Shown one piece after another: positions 1-12,700 of a DNA stretch of 39,181 nucleotides; position 1 is the stretch's first letter, and every line of letters starts with the position of its first letter. The notes beneath the pieces are model-generated. The model searched no databases. It was not told where the DNA came from and saw only the letters and a list, made by a program, of their open reading frames with translations. A program made the position numbers and the translations under genes. The DNA comes from an uncultured Clostridia bacterium (GTDB taxonomy: Bacteria; Bacillota; Clostridia; TANB77; CAG-508): the NCBI GenBank assembly GCA_948517135.1, contig CAORJJ010000008.1, forward strand, positions 1 to 39,181, given 5' to 3'.

Positions 1-562
1 ATTTAAAGTAATTTTAAAAGTTAAAGAAACTATAGAAGTTCCAACTGAAGTTATATTCAAATTAGTATCTATTGAAGGAAGTAATGGTAAGGAAGATATA
101 TTTGCAACTGATTCACAATTATCAATAAATATTATAGAAAAAGAACAACAAGAAGAAGCAAAAATCACATCAGAGATATATAAGATTGAAGCTCCTTATA
201 TATCAAGAATTGGAGAAGAAACAACAGTGGCTGAATTTAAACAAAATGTAGAAGCTAATAGAGAAATAACAATTATAGATAATAATGGAAATAAATTAGA
301 AGAAGATGATATTATAGGAACAGGAATGACAGTAAAAGTTGGTGAGGAACTAGAATATACATTAATTGTTATAGGAGATATTAATGGAGATGGAAAAATA
401 ACAATAACAGATATAGCACAAATAAAATTACATCTTATAGATAAAGAAATTTTAACAGGATCTAATTTTATAGCAGCAGATTTAAATAGTGATGAAGAGC
501 TTACAGTAACAGATTTAGCACAAATAAAATTAATATTTCTTGATGTATCAGTAGTACAATAA
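1..562 (+). CDS. C-terminal end of a cohesin-dockerin surface protein (5' truncated by window)
   Basis: The reading frame is open from base 2 to the stop at 560-562, so this is the last ~186 codons of a gene that begins outside the window. The first ~50 residues match the end of the cohesin domain of the 1748-residue protein downstream (shared LKVKETIEVP and EGSNG). They are followed by a linker, a small module (YISRIGEETTVAEFKQ) and a C-terminal dockerin with two F-hand-like repeats: GDINGDGKITITDIAQIKL and a weaker second one, ADLNSDEELTVTDLAQIKL. The first repeat keeps the D-x-N-x-D calcium loop; the second has lost part of it. Unlike the 1748-residue paralogue, no Ig-like module lies between cohesin and dockerin. 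Probably exported and held in a cohesin/dockerin assembly. Its start, N-terminal domains and promoter are not visible. Confidence 0.85.
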   Translation, partial: FKVILKVKETIEVPTEVIFKLVSIEGSNGKEDIFATDSQLSINIIEKEQQEEAKITSEIYKIEAPYISRIGEETTVAEFKQNVEANREITIIDNNGNKLEEDDIIGTGMTVKVGEELEYTLIVIGDINGDGKITITDIAQIKLHLIDKEILTGSNFIAADLNSDEELTVTDLAQIKLIFLDVSVVQ

Positions 563-570
563 TAATAAAA

Positions 571-604
571 AGTAGGCATCTTAAATAAGATACCTACTTT
601 TATA
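571..604 (+). terminator. Intrinsic terminator after the first dockerin gene
   Basis: AGTAGGCATCTT pairs with AAGATACCTACT across an AAAT loop (one A-C mismatch) and runs into a T-rich tail. It lies 9 bases after the stop codon, so the first gene and the 4029-residue gene are separate transcription units. Confidence 0.8.
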
Positions 605-690
605 ATTTTCTTACAAAAAATGAACTATAAAATATTTTAATTATAAAATTAAATCATTAGATCCCAATAAAATTTTGTTATATAAATAAC

Positions 691-719
691 TAGAAAATAC
701 TACAATATTATGGTATAAT
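691..719 (+). promoter_or_regulatory. Extended -10 promoter of the giant-protein gene
   Basis: TATAAT at 714-719 is preceded by TGG, giving the TGnTATAAT extended -10 form. The -35 region at 691-696 (TAGAAA) is poor, as is usual for extended -10 promoters. Predicted transcription start is near 726, about 50 bases ahead of the ATG. Confidence 0.6.
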
Positions 720-778
720 GCTAAAAGATAATTAAACTGTAAAATTTATAAATAAAAAGAAAGGATGGATGTAAAAGT

Positions 779-3700
779 ATGAAAAGTTTTCAAAAGAAAA
801 TTGCGATAGTGTCGGTTATAGTATGTTTACTTGCAATTGGAACTTACATTTTTGCTAGTTCAAATTCAGTACATATAACTAAACAAAATGCAAAACCAAT
901 GCTATTGCAATCTGGAGGTGGAAATGGGGTTTTATTTACAGAGGAAATCAAAGATGAAACTCAAAATCTACCTACACAATCAATTAGAAGTGAGTTTTCA
1001 GAAACTTTGGAAACAATACAAGAATATAATGATGCAGTAAAAGTTTCAGCGTTACCAACAACATATTCTGCTGAAACAAGAGCAACAGGAAAACTCATTT
1101 ATTTATCAGATATACCACATATGAGTAAATCAACTACTAAATATGGTACTATTCTTAATGATATAACATCAAGTAATACTAAAATAACAGTAAAAATTGG
1201 TGGTACAGCAACAAGTTTTGATAAAGGTATTTGGGCACATGCTACTTCTGATGTATATTATGATTTAAGAAATTTTCAAGAATATGATTATTTTTCAGCA
1301 TATTTAGGATTAAATACTACATCAAATGGTGGAAATGGTGTTACATTTGTTATTTCAACATCAAATGATGGTCAAAATTGGACAGAAAAATATAGAGCAG
1401 AAGCATTGCCAAACCAAAATGCAGTAGAGTGTAGAATACCTATAGAAGGAAATAGATACTTAAGACTATATGCAAATGATAATGGAGCAAATGGTAAAGA
1501 TCATTCAGTATATGCAGATGCTAAATTATTAACAGCAGATTATAGTGATGGAACAGGAGTTCCTACAGTATTTGATTTAGAAGCTCAAATCAGAAATATG
1601 GATGAAAATGATCCTAATCTTGAACATATGGTTTTACAAAGAGAATTTGTATCAAGAGTAGGAAGAACAACATTACTTGATTTTGTAAATCAGGGTGATT
1701 CGAGTAGAGAAACACTTGGATGGTTAATGGGGGATAGTGATACTTTAGGGTTATATTTTTATGGTAGTACACCTATTGGTGGTTATAAAAATTCTTTAAA
1801 TGTTTTAACAAAATTATACCAAACATATAAAAATGATTTAAATGATGATACAGTAAAAAATGGTGTACGTAATGGTGATTTATTTAAAAAAATGATTATG
1901 GCTATTTCACATACTCATTCTACATTAGTACGTTCATTTTTGCCTAATGTTGAGGAAGATGGAGTTACAAATTCAAATCGTAATGATCCAAATAGTTCAC
2001 ATGTATCAGATCCAGTAAGACGTTATGCAGTTTATAAAAAAATGTACTTAGCAGATAAATTAAGCTCTGTATTTCCAAAACTAGAAGTTGAGGAAATGAA
2101 AGTTGTTGTGAGAGCACTAATATCAGATAATGAAATTGAATGGTTTAGGGATTATATTGCAAGTAGAGGTCCATATACTCATGCTTGGCTATCATATAAT
2201 GCAAAATTTAGATATTTTGAGGATAAATATTATAGTGAAGAAAATAAAACTATGTGGAATAATAAATTTCACTTTTTAGAATATGGTATACCATATCAAA
2301 AATATTTAGTTCCACAATGGATAGTTTATGCAGCGGGAACTCAATGTGTTGGTTTTGGAGATACGAGTGCTAATGCATATAGTTCAACGGGTATACCAGC
2401 ATTTCCAGTTCATCAACCTGGTCATATTGCTTATGGAGTTGCACATTATAATAGTAATGGAGATGCTTCTTGGCAATTATATAATTCAGGTGCAACTTGG
2501 GGAAATTCATCATATGGTACATCTACATTTTATAATGCAACTAAAAATTCTCCTACTAAACAAGCCGTATATTCATATAGAGGGTTGCTAGGCTGGGGAC
2601 AACAATACTCTACTGGATGTGAAAATTTAAGTTATTTAGCAATTGCTCAAGAGGCAGTTAATGATTATAGCAATTATCTAATAGCAGAAAAATATGTAAT
2701 GCTTGCAAATGCCTATAAAGGTGATGAAGCAAAACAAGAAGAATTTTATCGTAAAGCAATAAATGCTCAAAATATAAATGTTGATGCTTGGTATGGTTTA
2801 GTACAATTATATAAAAATAGTAATGTATATACAGAAGAAGATTGTTTGAAGCTTATAAAAGAATTTCAAGTCATATATAAAGTAAGACCTCTTGCATTTT
2901 ATGATTTATTTGGAATGATTATTGGAAAGATTACTACTCCAACATTAAATGCAGAAGCTGTTTCTTTAAAAACAGCAACATTACAATGGGCTGAAGTAAA
3001 TGCAAATAGCATACATAGATCTGTTGCTCAGGTACTATTAGGTAAACCACAATCAGAACTTGCAACATTTTCATTTGATGGTCAATATGCAGGGCAAATA
3101 AGATTAGGTTCAATGTTTAATGAAAATAATAGATCAACATGGGAGTATTCAATAGATGGTGGAAAAACTTGGACAGAAACAGATCAGTTATATGTACAAT
3201 TAACAGAAACAGAATTAGTAGGTGTTAATGAAAGAGATCATATTAGAGTTCATATTATAGGTACAGAGATAAGAAGTACAATACAAATAGATAAAACATT
3301 AATATTAACTTCTGATATAGAGCTTTATGAAAATGATGCAGAAGATACTTTTTTTGTTTATGGTAATAGAAAATTAGATTGGAAATATACTGATGATTCA
3401 GGTGGAGCTTCTGCTTGGAAATCTTATGATGAAGTAAAACCTAATTTATCAGGTAATAGAAAATTGACTGTAAGACCATCTGCTACTGGAACAAATTTAC
3501 CAGCAAATGTACATGTTTTTACTTTTACTGATAATAAATATGAAGCAAATGAAACATATATTAAGGTAAAAAATTTATCAGTTGTAGACAGTACACCTTC
3601 TGGCAAGAATACACCAGCTAAAAATGCAATAGATGGGAATTTTGGTCTTTGGGAAACCCAACAATATACTCATGATTTTACTAGATGGTTGTCAGCTAGT

Positions 3701-6700
3701 AAAACAGATGAAAATAAATTTATTACACTTGAATTTAAAGAACCAGTATATTTATCAAGACTAGATTATATACCATCAGATGAACAAAACCATTCAGGTC
3801 TTGGTAGCAAACCATTTCTTGGCAGAATTATGCAAGGTGAAGTTTTAGGAAGTATGGATGGAGAAAATTGGACTAAACTTGGTGATATAAATAATTGGGC
3901 AAATAATGCTTCAACAAAAACACTAAGATTTGCTGAAACACAAAAAGTAAAATATATAAAAATTATAGCAACGCAAACAAATGATGGATATATAGGAGCT
4001 AGAGGATTCAATTTTTATGAAGATACAACAAAAGAGGCTCCACCAACAGCAACAGTTATGTATAGTACAACTCAAAAAACAAATAAAGAAGTTGTAGCAA
4101 CACTTGAAAATTTTAATTCAGATACAGTTGTAGTGGAAAATGGAATAACAAGTTATACATTTACAGAAAATGGATCATATACTTTTAACTTAAGAGATAC
4201 AGAAAATGGAAGAACAAATGAAGTTGTTGCAAGTGTTACTTGGATAGATAGGGAAAAACCATCTGCAGATATACAATATATAGAGTTACCAAATACTAAA
4301 GGTCATGTTCAAGCAAAAGTTGTAAATATTAGCAAAAATGTATTTATATTAGACGAACAAGATAGACCAATTAGATATATAGAAAATAGTGGTAATTATA
4401 TTTATGAATTTAATTTTGATCCTGATACTAAACAAATAATAAATATGGTTCAAAAGGATTCAAATAATAATATTAAAATGGTAAGAGGATATAAATTATT
4501 AGATCCAAGTAAACCAGTAAGTAATATACTTGAGGATTCAACTAAGGATATTATAAGTATGGGATTTCCAGAGTCAATGAGTGCTATGGGTTATCCAGTA
4601 GACAAAGAATATATTATTGCATATTTTGCAGCATACAGTGGAGCAAATATTACAAAGGAAATCATTTACGATGAAAATCTTAAAAATGCAACAGTAAACT
4701 ATACAGCAGAAGAACTTGCAGAATTTAGAACACGTTATACTACAGGTATTCAAGAAGATATACTAAAATATGTATTTACTAAAAATGGAGAAAAAACATA
4801 TAAATTAAGAGATAGAATTGGAAATACATCAGAAATAAAAATGTCAGTAGATTGGATAAATAGAGGTCCATATATTGCTGAGATATCTTATGATAAAGAA
4901 AGTTTAACAAATGGAGATGTAACAGCAACACTTACATTTAAAGAAGAAGGAGTAAGAATAACTAATTTAGATGAAGGAGTTATAGAAACTTCAAATGGTG
5001 GTAAATATGTATTTACAGAAAATGGAGATTTTAGATTTAAACTTTTAGATGCCGAAAATGTTGAAAGTTATTTAGATGCAAAGGTAACTATAATAGATAG
5101 GCAAGTACCACAAGGAATTATTACTTATAATACAACAAGACCAACAAATCAATATGTAACAGCAACAATCGATTTTGACAAAACAAATGTTACAATAACA
5201 AACAATGATGGAAAGAACTCATATACATTTACAGAAAATGGAAGTTTCACATTCGAGTTTGTAGATGAAGCAGGAAATGTTGGAGCTACGACAGCAACAG
5301 TTGATTGTATTGATAGAACTACACCAATTGCTCAAATATCATATAGTACAACAAATCCAACAAATCAAGATGTTGTTGCAAACATAGTAGATTCTAATAA
5401 AGATATAACTATTACAAATAATAATGGTGAGAGTATATATACATTTACAGAAAATGGAGAGTTTACGTTTGAATTTGTAGATGAAGCAGGAAATACTGGA
5501 ACAGTAACAGCAAAAGTTGATTGGATTGATAAAGAAGAAATTATACCAACAATAAGTTATAGAATAAATAGCCCAACTGGAAAAGCAGAAACAGCAATAA
5601 TTACATTTAATAAACCAAATGTAATTATAACAAATAATAATGGTAAAAACACACATAGATTTGAAGATAATGGAGAATTTACATTTGAATTTAGAGATGA
5701 AGCTGGAAACACAGGAACAGCAACTGCAACAGTTAATTGGATTGATAAAGAAATTCCAACAGCTGAATTACATTATGATAGAACAATTGGGACAAAAGAA
5801 CCAGTTACAGTAACATTAATAAATCCAAGTAAAGATATTATTATTACAAACAATGGTGGTAAAAATACTTATACATTTACAAAAAATGGAAAATTTATTT
5901 TTGAGTATGAAGATAATGCTGGAAATCCAGGTGAAACTATGGCAGAGGTAACTTGGATAGATAAAGATGCACCAATTGCAACAATCGAATATAGTACAAC
6001 AGAAGATACAACAGAACCAGTAGTTGCAACTCTTCATTTAGAAGATCCAAATATGGGATTACTTCCAACAACTCAAACTTATACATTTACAAAGAATGGG
6101 GAATATATATTTAATTTTGAAGATAGTTTAGGAAATAAAGGAACAAAGACAGCAAAAGTTAATTGGATTTATAGTGGAAATTTAACAGCAGATATTAAAT
6201 ATGAAAAAACAGATGATGGAGTTTTAGCAACTCTAGTAAATGAAAGTGGAAAAATAACAATAACAAATAACGGAGGAAATAGAACATATTTGCTTACAGA
6301 TGAAAATAGTACATTCACATTTGAATATATAGACAGTTTTGGAAATGTAGGAAGAACAGAAGCAAAATTGGAAAATATGAATGGACCTGCAACTATAAAT
6401 TATAGTATTAAAACAAGTCTTACATCAGTAAATGGAAAGCCAACAATGATTGCAAAAATGAGAGCAGATCTTGTGCTTCCACTTGGATATCAAATGAAGA
6501 AATCTACTGCTCCAAAGTATTATCTATTTGCTGAAAAAGGAACTTATACATTTGAATATATAAATAAAGATACAGGTGAAGAATATAAAGCAACAGCAAC
6601 AGCTGATTGGTTCCCAGAAGTTAGTGCTGAATATAGTACAACAGAATTAACTCAAAACAGCGTAGACTTAGTAATTCATTTTAATAAAGATGGTGAAGAG

Positions 6701-9700
6701 TTACAATTAGAAAATAATTTAAATATAGCTACTAGTAAATATCCAGAAACAATAGGATATTATATAGAGAAGAAAGAAGGAGCATTAAATACTTATACAA
6801 TTAAGCACAATATAACTATTACTTTAATGTTTAAGTATCAAGGACAGAGATTATTATCACTTCCAGTCTCTGTAACTAATATAGACGAAGTTGAACCAGT
6901 AGGAACTATAAAATATAGTAATACAGAACCAACTTACAGAAATGTAACAGCAACAATTGAATTTAATAAACCAAATGTTAAAATTTTAAATAATGAAGGA
7001 AAAGATACATTTAGATTTGAGGAAAATGGAAGCTTTACATTTGAATATGAAGATGAAGTAGGACGTAGAAGAACATCAACAGCTAATGTAGATTGGATTA
7101 TAGAAGACTCTGATGATGTAGTACCAACTATTTTATACAGTGAGAAAGAACCAACTAACAAAGATGTTATTGCTACAATTACATTTGATCAAGATGAGGT
7201 AAGAATTGTAGATGAGCAAGGAAATGATATACCTAATGGAAATATATATACATTTACAGAAAATGGAACACATGTGTTTAACTATATAGATAAAAAAGGA
7301 AAAGCTGGAACAGCAACAGCAGAGGTGCTTAACATAGATAAAGAGGTTCCAATAGCTAATATAACATATAGCACAACTGATAAAACTAATAAACCAGTAA
7401 CAGCTAGTATTAGTTTTAATGAAGAAAATGTAATAGTTGAAGGTGGAGATACACATACATTTGAAGATAGTGGCTCATATACATTTAACTTTATGGATCA
7501 AGCTGGAAATAGAGGTTCAGCAGTAGCAGAAGTTGACTGGATACGTAAAACATTACCAAATGCAACGATAACTTATGATGAAACAGAATTAACATGCAGA
7601 GATGTAACAGCAACAATTAGTTTCGATTTAGAAAATGTAGATATTATAGATGAAGAAGGAAATGTAATTCCTAATGGAAATAAATATGTATTTACAGAAA
7701 ATGGAACACATACATTTAGATTTAGAGGTCCTTATGGAAATGAAGGCTCAGCAGTTGCAAGAGTAAATTACATTGATAAAGTAGTACCAGTTCCAACAAT
7801 AACATACGATGTTGAAAACCAAACAAGTGGAAATGTAACTGCAACAATTACTTTTGACAAACGTAATGTAGTAGTTGAAGGCGGAAATAAACATGTATTC
7901 ACTACTAATGGAGAGCATACATTTAATTTTATGGATGAAGCTGGAAATAAAGGTTGGGCAACTGCAAAAGTAACTTGGATTGATAGTGATTTGCCAATAG
8001 CAACAATTACTTATAATCCAGAAAGACCTGCTGGAACATCTAAAGTAAACACAGATGTTGTAGCAACAATAAGTTTTGATCAAGAAAATATAAAAATAGT
8101 AAATAATGGTGGAAGTAACCAATATACTTTTGAACAAAATGGAGAATATGAATTTGCATTTGAAAATGCAAATGGAGAAAGAGGAACAGCGCTTGCACAA
8201 GTAAGTTGGATAGATAAAGAAATTCCAAAAGCAACAATCACATACAGTACAACAAATCCAACAAATCAAGATGTAACAGCTAGCATAACATTTGATAAAC
8301 CAAATGTCAGAATTACAAATAATAATGGAAATAATACCTATACATTTACAGAAAATAATGAATTTGAATTCGAATTTATAGGACCATCAGGAAATACTGG
8401 AAAAGCAAAAGCAACTGTAACTTGGATTGATAAAGTTGCACCTATTGCAACAATAACATATAATCCAGAAAATTCAACCAATGGAGATGTAGTTGCAACA
8501 ATTACATTTAATGAGGAAGATGTAACAATAACAAACAATGATGGAAATAATACTTATACATTTACAGAAAATAGTGAGTTTATGTTTGAATATAGAGATA
8601 AAGCAGGTAATACAGGAAGTGAACTTGCAAAAGTAACTTGGATAGACAAAGAAGACTTAAATGCAACAATTTCATATAATATAAATGAACTAACAAATCA
8701 AGATGTAATAGCTAGCATTAGTTTTAACAAAGAAAATGTAACAGTAGAAGGTGGAAATACACATACATTTACAGAAAATGGAGAATATACATTTGAATAT
8801 ATAGATAGTTCTGGAAACAGAGGAAGCAAGCTTGCTAGGGTTGATTGGATAGATAAGAAAATACCAGTTGGAACAATCACATATAGTACAACAAATCCAA
8901 CAAATCAAAATGTAACAGCTAGCATAAGCTTTGATAAAGAAGATGTAACAATAACAAATAATGGTGGAAATAACACATATATATTTACAGAAAATAGTGA
9001 ATTTACTTTTGAATTTATAGATAAAGTTGGAAATATTGGAACAGCTAAAGCTTATGTAGACTGGATAGATAGAAAATTACCAGTGGCAACAATAACTTAT
9101 GATATTAATACATTAACAAATCGTGATGTTATTGCAACAATAACTTTTGATAAAAACAATGTAGAAGTAGAAGGAGGAAACACACATACATTTACAGAGA
9201 ATGGAGAATATGAATTTGCATTCATAGGACCTGCAGGAAATATTGGAACAGCTATAGCAAAAGTTACTTGGATAGATAAAAAAGCACCAGTTGCAACAAT
9301 CACATATAGTACAACAAATTCAACAAATGAAGATGTAACAGCAACAGTTACATTTGATAAAGAAGATGTAATTGTTGATGGAGGAAATGTTCATACATTT
9401 ACAGAAAATGGCGAGTTTACTTTTAGATATATAGATTCTGCTGGAAATACAGGAACAGCTATAGCAAAAGTTACTTGGATAGATAAAACATTGCCAAAAG
9501 CAACAATCACATATAGTACAACAAACCCAACAAATCAAGATGTAATGGCTAGCATAAGCTTTGATAAAGAGGATGTAACAATAACAAACAATGATGGAAA
9601 CAATACTTATACATTTACAGAAAATGGTCAATTTGAATTTGAATTTGTAGGACCTGCAGGTAATAGAGGAACAGCAATTGCAAAAGTAAATAACATAGAT

Positions 9701-12700
9701 AAAGATGTTCCAGTACCAACAATCAGTTATGATATTACAAATCCAACAAATCAAGATGTAACAGCAACGATTACCTTTAATAAAGAAGGTGTAACAGTAA
9801 AAGGTGGAAATATACATGTATTTGAAGATAGTGGAGAATATACATTTGAATTTGAGGATAGAGCAGGAAATAGTGGTACAGCAATAGCAAGAGTTGATTG
9901 GATAAAGAAAACATTACCGAATGCAACATTCACATACAGTACAACAAATCCAACAAATCAAGATGTAATTGCAACAATTACATTTGATATAGAAAATGTT
10001 ATTGTTTTAGGTGGAAACACACATAGATTTACTGAAAACGGAACATATTTATTTGAATTTGTTGGACCTTATGGAAATAAGGGAACAGCAATGGCAGAAG
10101 TTTATTGGATAGATAGAGATGAACCAAATGCAACAATCACATATAGTACAACAAATCCAACAAATCAAGATGTAACAGTAACAGTTAATTTTGATAAAGA
10201 AAATGTTACAATAACAAATAATGGAGGAAAAAATACTTATACATTTACAGAAAATGGAGAATTTGAATTTGAGTTTGTAGGACCTGCTGGAAATACAGGT
10301 ATTGTAATTGCAACTGTAGACTGGATAGATAAGACATTACCAAAAGCAACAATAACTTATGATAAATCAGAGCCAACAAATCAAGAAGTAACTGCTAGCA
10401 TTGCATTTGATAAAGAAAATGTAACAATAACAAATAACAATGGAAAAAATGCTTATACATTTACAGAAAATGGTCAATTTGAATTTGAGTTTGTAGGACC
10501 TGCTGGAAATGCTGGTACAGCAATTGCAAATGTTACATGGATAGACAAAGAAGCTCCAGTAGCAGAAATTCGTTATAGTACAGAAAGTGCAACAAATCAA
10601 GAAGTAATAGCAACAATTACTTTTAACGAAGAGGATGTAACTGTAGAAGGAGGAAATACACATACATTTACAGAAAATGGAGAGTACATTTTTAAATATT
10701 CAGATAAAGCAGGAAATCAAGGTGCAAAATTAGCAAAAGTTACATGGATAGATAAGACATTACCAGTTGCAACAATCAGTTATGATATAAACGAGCTAAC
10801 AAATCAAGATGTAACAGCAACAGTTACTTTTGATAAAGAAAATGTTACAATAACAAATAATGGAGGAAAAAATACTTATACATTTACAGAAAATGGAGAA
10901 TTTGAATTTGAGTTTGTAGGACCTGCTGGAAATACAGGTATTGTAATTGCAACTGTAGACTGGATAGATAAGACATTACCAAAAGCAACAATAACTTATG
11001 ATAAATCAGAGCCAACAAATCAAGAAGTAACTGCTAGCATTGCATTTGATAAAGAAAATGTAACAATAACAAATAACAATGGAAAAAATGCTTATACATT
11101 TACAGAAAATGGTCAATTTGAATTTGAGTTTGTAGGACCTGCTGGAAATGCTGGTACAGCAATTGCAAATGTTACGTGGATAGACAAAGAAGCTCCAGTA
11201 GCAGAAATTCGTTATAGTACAGAAAGTGCAACAAATCAAGAAGTAATAGCAACAATTACTTTTAACGAAGAGGATGTAACTGTAGAAGGAGGAAATACAC
11301 ATACATTTACAGAAAATGGAGAGTACATTTTTAAATATTCAGATAAAGCAGGAAATCAAGGTGCAAAATTAGCAAAAGTTACATGGATAGATAAGACATT
11401 ACCAGTTGCAACAATCAGTTATGATATAAACGAGCTAACAAATCAAGATGTAACAGCAACAGTTACTTTTGATAAAGAAAATGTTACAATAACAAATAAC
11501 GATGGAAAAAATACTTACACATTTACAGAAAATGGTCAATTTGAGTTTGAATTTATAGGACCTAGTGGAAATGCAGGTGTTGCAGTTGCAAGTGTAAATT
11601 GGATTGATAAAGTAGCTCCAATAGCAGAGATAGAATATTCAATAGATAAATTGACAAATCAAGATGTAGTGGCAACAGTAGTAAATCCAAGTGAAGAAAT
11701 TACTTTTATAGAATCTGATGGAACACATACATTTACAGAAAATGGAGAATATGTTTTTGAATTTATCGATTCAGCTGGAAATAGAGGAACAGTAAAAGCA
11801 GAAGTATTATGGATAGATAAAATAGTTCCAGTTGCAACAATTACTTATAGTACAGAAAATGAAACAATGGATCCAGTAACAGCAACAATAACATTTGATA
11901 AAGAAAATGTAAAAATTATAAATAATGAAGAAAATAATACTTATTTATTTACAGAAAACGGAGAATTTACATTTGAATTTATAGATTTAGCTGGAAATAC
12001 AGGAACTGCAATAGCTAATGTTAATTGGATTCAAAATGATTTACCACAAGAACCAAGTTTTGAATTGAAGTTAACACCTTCAAAAAATACATTAAATGTA
12101 GGTGAAGAATTTGAAATTGACATTGCAATTGATAATCTTAAAAACATAGAATATGGATTAGTAAGTATTTGTGGACAATTTGAATATGATGAAAGTATAC
12201 TTGAGATCTTAGAAATTAAAGGTCAAAATTCTTGGAATATGGATGAAAATTCATTTAATGATAATAACTTTAAGTTTGTAACAGAAAAAGGAGAATATGT
12301 ATCTCAAAAAGAAAATATAATAACAATGAAATTGAAAGTAAAAGATACAGTAGAAGGACCATTAGATATTAAATTTAAGGTAATATCAGTAATTGCAAGT
12401 AATAGTGAGAATGATATTGATTCTGACAATGTAGAAATAAATCTACATATAAATGATGGAATAATAGAAGATGGAACAATAACATCTGATAATTATAATA
12501 TTGAAGAAGATATTATATCAAGAATATCACCACAAACAACAGTAGCAACATTTAAAGGAAATGTAACAGCTAATAAAGAAATTACAATAATAGATGAAGA
12601 AGGAAATACTTTAAATGATGATGGAATTCTTGCAACAGGAATGAAACTAAAATTAGATGAAAATATAGAATATACATTAGTTATCACAGGGGACATTAAT

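Noticed and set aside
5339..11302. Long minus-strand open frames rich in Cys, Ile, Tyr and Phe opposite the Ig-like array
   Set aside because: They are antisense shadows of the repetitive coding strand: they recur with the module period, have no ribosome sites, and their composition is the complement of the Thr/Asn/Glu-rich modules.
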